Shown: positions 1 to 4,009 of the stretch, one piece after another
Numbering within the stretch: position 1 is the stretch's first letter
Layout of the letters: every line of letters begins with the position of its first letter
From: Candidatus Nanohaloarchaea archaeon
GTDB taxonomy: Archaea; EX4484-52; GLR71
Length of the DNA: 6,415 nucleotides
Direction of reading: 5' to 3'
Assembly: GCA_030594675.1 (NCBI GenBank)
Contig: JAUVES010000040.1
Coordinates: 1-6,415, forward strand
Notes under the pieces: model-generated
What the model was told of the DNA's origin: nothing
What the model saw: the letters and a program-made list of their open reading frames with translations, nothing else
Databases searched by the model: none
Program-made: the position numbers and the translations under genes

Positions 1-531
1 TTCCTCTATTATTATGCGCTGGACATCTATCATCTTCCTGTTTATGAGCAGGAATGCTCTCTTGTTTCCGCACTCGCACATGTATGGCTTTTCAAGGGTT
101 GGCTCTTCCTGAAGCATTGCAATCTTTTCGCCGCATGATGAACATTCCCATGTAGCAAAAGTGATTTCAGGCCTCACCTCGCTTGCCTGTTTTATCAATC
201 CTTCAATCCCTATGAACTTGCCAAGATGATAGCTTCTCAAATCTTTTATCCTTATTTTCTCTGTATCAGGTATATTTCTGATTCTTAGCGGTATTTTTTT
301 GTCCAGTTCATCTTCGGCTCCAAGATCTATATTTGACATTGCCTCTTCTACTGCCTTGAAGCATTCTTCAGGATTAAGAAGGAAGTAATCAAAAAGCTCC
401 GGATCAAAACGCTCAAGCATTTCAAAATCAATTACAAGAGGTGTTGATTCCTGCACTGATTTTAAAAGCTGGTTGTAACATACATCTGTCAGAAATATTT
501 CAAATTTTTTCAATACATCGGAGTAATCCAT
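1..531 (-). CDS. mcm: MCM replicative DNA helicase, N-terminal part (truncated by window edge)
   Basis: This is the first 177 codons of the minichromosome maintenance protein, the archaeal hexameric helicase that unwinds DNA at replication forks. The frame is open to the left edge, so the AAA+ ATPase core lies outside the window. What is visible fits the MCM N-terminal domain: an acidic, helical start with a 'YFLLNPEE' segment near residues 49-56, then the stretch around 'IPLRIRNIP' (residues 80-88) leading into the OB fold 'GKFIGIEGLIKQASEVRPEI' (about 104-123). A zinc-binding pair of knuckles follows, C130-x2-C133 and C152-x-C154. The second pair has one residue between the cysteines, where CxxC is more usual. 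The start ATG lies about 27 bp past a good TATA element, so the mRNA is probably leaderless. It sits 71 bp downstream of tbp on the same strand. The family call is firm; nothing can be said about the ATPase half. Confidence 0.93.
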   Translation of the reverse strand, partial: MDYSDVLKKFEIFLTDVCYNQLLKSVQESTPLVIDFEMLERFDPELFDYFLLNPEECFKAVEEAMSNIDLGAEDELDKKIPLRIRNIPDTEKIRIKDLRSYHLGKFIGIEGLIKQASEVRPEITFATWECSSCGEKIAMLQEEPTLEKPYMCECGNKRAFLLINRKMIDVQRIIIEE

Positions 532-553
532 AGGATGTTATATTTAGAGAGAA

Positions 554-563
554 AAATTTATAA
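554..563 (-). promoter_or_regulatory. TATA element of mcm
   Basis: Read on the minus strand this is TTATAAATTT, a good archaeal TATA element. Its centre is about 27 bp before the mcm ATG at 531. Archaeal transcription starts roughly 25 bp past the TATA centre, so the message would begin within a few bases of the start codon. This suggests mcm can be transcribed independently of tbp, although read-through is not excluded. Confidence 0.6.
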
Positions 564-566
564 TAT

Positions 567-603
567 GTTGCCAACACTTATGGTGGTGATTATGGGTGGC
601 AAC
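567..603. repeat. Inverted repeat enclosing two direct repeats, tbp-mcm gap
   Basis: Perfect 7-bp arms GTTGCCA (567-573) and TGGCAAC (597-603) bracket 23 bp. Between and within the arms are two near-identical direct repeats, TTATGGTGG (578-586) and TTATGGGTGG (590-599), 12 bp apart. The block begins just upstream of the mcm TATA element and touches the tbp stop codon. It could be a regulator site for mcm, or a stem-loop at the 3' end of the tbp transcript. The sequence does not distinguish these. Confidence 0.4.
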
Positions 604-1214
604 TACTTATCTGGTTGCTCACTAATGCCATCTTCAATGTCAGCCTCAACATCATCCTCTATATCGTTGCCGATGTCAACATCAATCTCTTTTAGATTCA
701 TTCTTAGCTGCTCTACACTCTTGTGTATCATCTCATGGCTCTTGGCTCCTGTGCAGATAACTTTTCCTGACTTGAAGAGAAGAAAGACAACTTTCGGGTC
801 TTTCATCCGGTAAACCAGACCTGGAAACTGCTCAGGCTCATACTCAGTCCCTTCAAGATCAAAAGCAATCTTGTTCAGGTTGAGCTCTGTATTAAAACAT
901 GTAGATGCAACCATGTTCTGTATGGTCAGATCATTTATGCTGGTGACATCTATGTCTAGCGCCTGTATATCTTTTAGAAGATTTCCAACTGCGATATGCG
1001 CTTCTTCAACAGATTTTGTACCTGTGCATACAATTTTTCCTGAGTTGAAAATCAATGCGGCTGCTTTTGGGTTTTCCAGCCGGTAAACTAAACCAGGAAA
1101 TTGCTCGGGCTCATACTCAGTCCTTTTGAGACAGACAGACAGACGAGAAAGCGGGACTTTTTTGTCAAACGCACCAGATGCAACAACATTATGAACTTTT
1201 ATGTTTTTATCCAT
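603..1214 (-). CDS. tbp: TATA-box binding protein (TBP), archaeal general transcription factor
   Basis: A 203-residue TBP, the saddle-shaped factor that binds the archaeal promoter TATA element and recruits TFB and RNA polymerase. The two-fold pseudo-repeat is plain: 'EYEPEQFPGLVYR' occurs at residues 33-45 and again at 124-136, each followed by a 'SGK(I/V)(V/I)CTG(T/A)KS' strand. The four phenylalanines that intercalate into bent DNA are all present (F39, F56, F130, F147). The core ends near residue 175. It is followed by an acidic tail (176-203, 13 Asp/Glu of 28) built on a loose four-residue period with Asp at 180, 184, 188 and 192; acidic C-terminal tails are known in archaeal TBPs. The ATG at 1214 is supported by GGAGG eight bases upstream and by alignment of the first core strand from residue 4. 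Codons 24-29 contain a GTCT tetranucleotide run. The downstream neighbour is mcm, 71 bp away. Confidence 0.97.
   Translation of the reverse strand: MDKNIKVHNVVASGAFDKKVPLSRLSVCLKRTEYEPEQFPGLVYRLENPKAAALIFNSGKIVCTGTKSVEEAHIAVGNLLKDIQALDIDVTSINDLTIQNMVASTCFNTELNLNKIAFDLEGTEYEPEQFPGLVYRMKDPKVVFLLFKSGKVICTGAKSHEMIHKSVEQLRMNLKEIDVDIGNDIEDDVEADIEDGISEQPDK
1130..1144. repeat. Tetranucleotide run (GACA)3.75 inside tbp
   Basis: The plus strand reads GACAGACAGACAGAC. On the coding strand it spans codons 24-29 of tbp (Arg-Leu-Ser-Val-Cys-Leu), in the first TBP repeat. A unit of four bases means that gain or loss of one copy would frameshift the gene. The reading frame here is intact. Confidence 0.8.
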
Positions 1215-1220
1215 TTAAAA

Positions 1221-1227
1221 AACCTCC
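1221..1227 (-). promoter_or_regulatory. Shine-Dalgarno site of tbp
   Basis: On the minus strand GGAGGTT precedes the tbp ATG, with eight bases between GGAGG and the start codon. It is the only strong, well-spaced Shine-Dalgarno sequence in the window. It fixes the tbp start and fits a message with a real leader. Confidence 0.8.
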
Positions 1228-1233
1228 AGAGAC

Positions 1234-1263
1234 AAACAGATTAAACCCCCGAAAAATCTGTTT
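1234..1263 (-). promoter_or_regulatory. Perfect inverted repeat in the tbp leader
   Basis: Arms AAACAGATT (1234-1242) and AATCTGTTT (1255-1263) are exact reverse complements. They are separated by a 12-base loop containing five consecutive C on plus (five G in the tbp message). The element lies between the predicted transcription start (about 1278) and the Shine-Dalgarno site. As RNA it would form a 9-bp hairpin just before the ribosome site; as DNA it could be a dimeric repressor site downstream of the start. Either would allow control of tbp. Confidence 0.5.
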
Positions 1264-1298
1264 TTCTCCCTCAAAAAACCCAGCGCAATAAAAAGGTA

Positions 1299-1308
1299 CT
1301 ATATAAGT
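1299..1308 (-). promoter_or_regulatory. TATA element of tbp
   Basis: On the minus strand this reads ACTTATATAG, close to the archaeal TATA consensus. Starting about 25 bp past its centre, the transcript would have a 5' leader of roughly 60-65 nt before the ATG at 1214. This differs from the leaderless spacing seen at the other genes here. Confidence 0.6.
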
Positions 1309-1333
1309 GTTTGCTTTTACTTGGATAGAAAGG

Positions 1334-1341
1334 TTTATAAA
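1334..1341. promoter_or_regulatory. Orphan TATA-like element, possible plus-strand promoter
   Basis: TTTATAAA is a self-complementary TATA-like element with no gene at the expected distance. Read on plus, transcription would start near 1362, about 100 bp before the DUF763 gene, across sequence without a credible ORF. That RNA would contain GTGATGA (1373-1379) and CTGA (1393-1396), which resemble box C and box D. Read on minus it could be a second tbp promoter. Apart from this and the DUF763 promoter I see nothing else in 1309-1459 except TGGCA-C-TGCCA at 1415-1425. Confidence 0.3.
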
Positions 1342-1429
1342 CTTATGGTGCCTAATTATTGTATACCTCTTGGTGATGAAAGTATTTGTTTTCTGAAGTT
1401 GTGGCTTACCGGCATGGCACTGCCAGAGT

Positions 1430-1438
1430 GTTTAAAAG
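1430..1438 (+). promoter_or_regulatory. TATA element of the DUF763 gene
   Basis: GTTTAAAAG is centred about 25 bp before the ATG at 1460, the right spacing for a leaderless message. It supports that start over the TTG at 1442. An 11-bp near-palindrome, TGGCA-C-TGCCA, lies directly upstream at 1415-1425 and could be an operator, but this is weak. Confidence 0.5.
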
Positions 1439-1459
1439 AGCTTGTCTGCTATATTTCTT

Positions 1460-2554
1460 ATGAGATTTTCTGGTATGGCAAATCTTCCGCTTCATGGAGG
1501 TAAGGCGCCTGCGTGGCTTTTTAAGCGTATGGCTCTTCTTGCTAAAGTTACTTCTGAGGCGCTTATTTCTGAATTTGGCACTTCTGAGTTTCTTAGGCGG
1601 CTGTCTAATCCTTACTGGTTCCAAGCGTATTCATGCGTACTTGGATTTGACTGGCATTCAAGCGGGACCACTACTGTCACATGCGGGGCATTGAAAGAGG
1701 CGTTATCTGATGGGTGTTTAGGTGTTGTTGCTCTGGGAGGAAAAGGTAAGGCATCAAATAATGTGCCTTCTGAGATTGTTGAGACTTGCGATGCATTTTC
1801 TATAAAGGATAGAGAGATTGATAAGCTTGTGTATGCGAGCAGGATGTCTGCAAAAGTTGATAATGCGTGCGTGCAGGATGGATACAGCCTATATCACCAT
1901 TCATTTTTTATTGATGAGGATGGACAGTGGGCTGTCATCCAGCAGGGCATGAATGAAGGTGCAAGATATGCAAGGAGGTATCACTGGGTGTCTTCTGGTT
2001 TAAAAAGATTTGTTGTTGAGCCACATGAAGGAATTGCTGCTATGAAAAAAGAGGATTCTGTGCTAGATATGACTTCTTCTGATAGTTGCGGTGTCCAGGA
2101 TGTATGTGTTGATCTTGTCAAAGATAATCCTTCGCGTCTACGCAAGCATTTTTCCCTGGGAGGACAGAAAAGGCTTTTTGAGTGCTGTGTTGACATGCCT
2201 TCGCATCATCCTGTGATGGACTGCGATATCAGTTCCTTGGGGTGGAAGGCATTGAAGAATGCTTATGAAGTGCAGCCCAAGAATTATGAAGAGCTTGTGT
2301 CACTTTCTGGTATGGGAGCTAAGACTATCCGTGCCCTTGCACTTGTGGCAAACCTTGTATATGGCGAGGAGGCGAGCTGGAAAGATCCTGCAAAATACAG
2401 CTTTGCACATGGAGGCAAGGATGGGTTTCCATATCCTGTAGATGTCAGGCTTATGGAAAAGTCTGCCGAGGTTATAAAAGGTGCTGTTGAGGATTCTTTG
2501 GTGGGAAACAAGGAGAAGGTCTGGGCACTCAAGAGGCTTTCTGCATCTTTTTGA
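1460..2554 (+). CDS. DUF763 family protein with helix-hairpin-helix-like motif
   Basis: A 364-residue member of DUF763, a conserved family found mainly in archaea and thermophilic bacteria with no established function. Family hallmarks appear in order: 'GMANLPLHGGKAPAWLFKRM' at residues 5-24, 'WFQAYSCVLGFDWHSSG' at 53-69, 'GGKGKAS' at 93-99, a histidine/tryptophan-rich centre ('YHHSFF' 145-150, 'RRYHW' 172-176), 'LSGMGAKTIRALALVANLVYG' at 282-302, and 'YSFAHGGKDGFPYPVD' at 313-328. The 282-302 stretch resembles a helix-hairpin-helix DNA-binding element of the type seen in DNA glycosylases, so a nucleic-acid role is plausible but inferred. The ATG at 1460 matches the normal family N-terminus and is about 25 bp past a TATA element; the in-frame TTG at 1442 adds six residues without support. 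Length is normal for the family. The gene stands divergent from tbp, with the CYTH gene 44 bp downstream. Confidence 0.9.
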   Translation: MRFSGMANLPLHGGKAPAWLFKRMALLAKVTSEALISEFGTSEFLRRLSNPYWFQAYSCVLGFDWHSSGTTTVTCGALKEALSDGCLGVVALGGKGKASNNVPSEIVETCDAFSIKDREIDKLVYASRMSAKVDNACVQDGYSLYHHSFFIDEDGQWAVIQQGMNEGARYARRYHWVSSGLKRFVVEPHEGIAAMKKEDSVLDMTSSDSCGVQDVCVDLVKDNPSRLRKHFSLGGQKRLFECCVDMPSHHPVMDCDISSLGWKALKNAYEVQPKNYEELVSLSGMGAKTIRALALVANLVYGEEASWKDPAKYSFAHGGKDGFPYPVDVRLMEKSAEVIKGAVEDSLVGNKEKVWALKRLSASF

Positions 2555-2563
2555 TTCCTGAAA

Positions 2564-2572
2564 TTATTTAAG
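2564..2572 (+). promoter_or_regulatory. Probable TATA element of the CYTH gene
   Basis: TTATTTAAG is centred about 30 bp before the ATG at 2599. It is a weaker match than the other TATA elements here. Initiation 25 bp downstream would give a leader of only a few bases. Confidence 0.4.
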
Positions 2573-2598
2573 AATTTGAAAACATGTAATTATGTGGT

Positions 2599-3132
2599 AT
2601 GATGAAAAATATTGAAGTTGAGATACGGTCTTTTATATCTGATGAGGATTATGTCCGGCTTGTCGGGTTTATGGAAACTGAGGCTGAGCTAGTTAGGGAT
2701 GAAGAAGAGGAAACAGTCTATTTCTCAGGTGAAAATGATTTGCGCATACAGAGGAGATCTTCCGGTGCGAAAATTATCCTTAAGAAAGGAAATATACATG
2801 ATACGCACAGGGAAGAGAATGAAGTCAATTTTCACCGTGAGGATTTCGGGAAGATTGAGACGATCCTTATAGGTGCAGGACTTAAGGTCGAGATACGGTG
2901 GTTTCGGAAAAGGAAGGAGTTTTTGTGGAAAGGTGTGAAGGTCTGTGTTGACAAGACAAAAGGCTATGGCAACATTATTGAAATTGAAATCATGAGTGAT
3001 GAAGGCGATGTTGATGCTTCAAAGAAGAAGATTTCTTCGCTTATGAAAGAGCTTGGTGTTGCGCAGACCCCCAGATATGTATTTGAAGATAGATTTGAGT
3101 ATTATAAGAAGAACTGGGAAAGGCTGGTGTGA
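2599..3132 (+). CDS. CYTH-domain protein (class IV adenylate cyclase / triphosphatase-like)
   Basis: A 177-residue single-domain CYTH protein. CYTH enzymes form a beta tunnel that binds triphosphorylated substrates with divalent metal; known members are class IV adenylate cyclases (CyaB), thiamine triphosphatases and inorganic triphosphatases. Visible signature elements are E6-x-E8-x-R10 at the N-terminus (the family's ExExK with Arg for Lys), 'LRIQRR' at 48-53, 'KIILKKG' at 58-64, 'REENEV' at 71-76, 'IRWFRKRKEF' at 99-108, and 'CVDKTKGYGNIIEIE' at 116-130 with acidic residues D118, E128 and E130. The acidic and basic tunnel residues look complete, so it is probably active, but the substrate cannot be told from sequence; archaeal members are often labelled cyclase without proof. 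Two ATG codons lie in tandem at 2599 and 2602. The stop overlaps a GTG that could open the following small ORF, though that ORF probably starts at 3174. Confidence 0.87.
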   Translation: MMKNIEVEIRSFISDEDYVRLVGFMETEAELVRDEEEETVYFSGENDLRIQRRSSGAKIILKKGNIHDTHREENEVNFHREDFGKIETILIGAGLKVEIRWFRKRKEFLWKGVKVCVDKTKGYGNIIEIEIMSDEGDVDASKKKISSLMKELGVAQTPRYVFEDRFEYYKKNWERLV

Positions 3133-3145
3133 GCAGGAAAAGATG

Positions 3146-3152
3146 TTTAAAG
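3146..3152 (+). promoter_or_regulatory. TATA element of the 45-residue gene
   Basis: TTTAAAG is centred 25 bp before the ATG at 3174, the leaderless spacing used by its neighbours. This favours 3174 over the overlapping GTG at 3129 as the start. Confidence 0.45.
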
Positions 3153-3173
3153 ATTAATTTATCATTTAGGAGT

Positions 3174-3311
3174 ATGGGCGAAGTTCCTTATGAAGCAATA
3201 CCTAAAATATTAAAGGGTATGGTAAAGAGAGGCATATATCTTACCTTAGATGAAGCTTACTTCGAGACTGATTTTGCTCTTAGAAAAAAATATGGAAAAG
3301 ATTTGTCTTAA
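3174..3311 (+). CDS. Small hypothetical protein, 45 residues
   Basis: I do not recognise this protein. From the ATG at 3174 it has 45 residues: a short acidic/proline start (MGEVPYEAIP), a basic amphipathic segment around 'KILKGMVKRGIYLT' (11-24), then 'DEAYFETDFALRKKYGKDLS' (26-45). No signal peptide, membrane segment or cysteine is present. The 'IP..L..M...GIY.T..EA' rhythm faintly recalls ribbon-helix-helix antitoxins, but no toxin gene lies beside it, so this is only a hint. The frame also extends back to a GTG at 3129 that overlaps the CYTH stop by four bases, which would add 15 residues and imply translational coupling. The TATA element at 3146-3152 would lie inside that extension, so the shorter form is preferred. 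A hairpin follows six bases after the stop. Confidence 0.5.
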   Translation: MGEVPYEAIPKILKGMVKRGIYLTLDEAYFETDFALRKKYGKDLS

Positions 3312-3316
3312 GTGGA

Positions 3317-3336
3317 TTCCTGCATATTTTCAGGAA
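3317..3336 (+). terminator. Short hairpin after the 45-residue gene
   Basis: TTCCTG and CAGGAA pair as a perfect 6-bp stem around an 8-base AT-rich loop, starting six bases after the stop codon. No T-tract follows, so it is a poor intrinsic terminator. It may instead protect the 3' end of the transcript. Confidence 0.3.
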
Positions 3337-3344
3337 CTATAACA

Positions 3345-3362
3345 ATATAGATTAATCTATAT
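3345..3362. promoter_or_regulatory. 18-bp perfect palindrome upstream of the DUF99 promoter
   Basis: ATATAGATTAATCTATAT equals its own reverse complement over all 18 bases. It ends about 18 bp upstream of the TATA element of the DUF99 gene, where archaeal activators or repressors often bind as dimers. An operator for the DUF99 gene is the simplest reading; no regulator gene is identified in the window. Confidence 0.5.
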
Positions 3363-3379
3363 GTGGTAGAAGGATATCA

Positions 3380-3388
3380 ATTATAAAA
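3380..3388 (+). promoter_or_regulatory. TATA element of the DUF99 gene
   Basis: ATTATAAAA is centred about 28 bp before the ATG at 3412. This predicts a leaderless or nearly leaderless message and supports that start codon. Confidence 0.55.
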
Positions 3389-3411
3389 ATTTCAGAAGAT
3401 AATATATTTGC

Positions 3412-3996
3412 ATGGATCATTCCAAAAGATACATAAGAGTTATTGGATTTGATGACGGGCCGTTCAAGCATGGTGAAGGTGGTGAGACTATACTTGTCGG
3501 TGTTGTTGTGCGTGCTAAAGAGTATATTGATGCTGTGCTTAGTTCCTGGATAACAGTTGATGGATTTGATGTCACTTCTAAGATTATATCTCTTGTAAAC
3601 AGGCCGAAATACAGAGATCAGATACAGTTGATCATATTAAACAGCATTGCTTTTGGTGGGTTTAATCTTGCTGATTTAAAAGAAATACATTCTTCTACAG
3701 GCAAGCCTGTGATTGCTGTTGTACGCCGGAAGCCAGATAAGGATAAGTTTATCAAGGCTGCTATGAAACTTCCTGATGCTGATAAGAGGCTTGAGATTAT
3801 TAATCATGCGGGAGAGATAAAGGAGGCGTGTGTTGATGGCAGGACACTATATTTTCAGAGCTGCGGCATTGATGATAAGGATGCATGCATCATGCTCAAG
3901 AGGACGCGCAAGAGATGTGCTATCCCTGAGCCTGTGAGGCTTGCGCATATTATCGCTTCAGGCATTGTTGATGGAGAGTCACGGGGACGGGCCTGA
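3412..3996 (+). CDS. DUF99 family protein, endonuclease V-like
   Basis: A 194-residue member of DUF99, an archaeal family related in fold to endonuclease V (RNase H-like). Endonuclease V cleaves next to deaminated adenine; whether DUF99 proteins are nucleases is not established. Hallmarks are 'IGFDDGPF' at 11-18 (D14/D15, the likely first metal-ligand strand), 'VDGFDVT' at 49-55 (D50, D53), 'AFGGFNLADL' at 80-89 (D88), 'TGKPVIAVVRRKP' at 96-108, 'YFQSCGID' at 147-154, and the C-terminal 'IPEPVRLAHIIASGIVDGESRGRA' (171-194). The family-typical acidic positions are kept and the length is normal. The ATG at 3412 fits both the family N-terminus and the TATA spacing. An 18-bp palindrome lies upstream. 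The 3' end faces the amidohydrolase gene across 13 bases. Confidence 0.9.
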   Translation: MDHSKRYIRVIGFDDGPFKHGEGGETILVGVVVRAKEYIDAVLSSWITVDGFDVTSKIISLVNRPKYRDQIQLIILNSIAFGGFNLADLKEIHSSTGKPVIAVVRRKPDKDKFIKAAMKLPDADKRLEIINHAGEIKEACVDGRTLYFQSCGIDDKDACIMLKRTRKRCAIPEPVRLAHIIASGIVDGESRGRA

Positions 3997-4009
3997 CCCT
4001 AAAGAGATG

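Noticed and set aside
535..1086. Plus-strand ORFs at 535-813 and 871-1086
   Set aside because: They lie antisense within the unmistakable tbp gene and its 3' flank, and show no family features.
1442..1459. Upstream TTG start for the DUF763 protein
   Set aside because: The family N-terminus aligns from the ATG at 1460, and the TATA element at 1430-1438 is correctly spaced only for that ATG.
1321..1503. 60-residue plus-strand ORF before DUF763
   Set aside because: It overlaps the DUF763 start in another frame, and the TATA-like element at 1334-1341 sits too close to its in-frame ATG (1345) to drive it. Its composition does not look protein-like.
3129..3173. GTG start overlapping the CYTH stop, giving a 60-residue version of the small protein
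   Set aside because: The extension contains a well-placed TATA element for the ATG at 3174. It remains possible if the two genes are co-transcribed.
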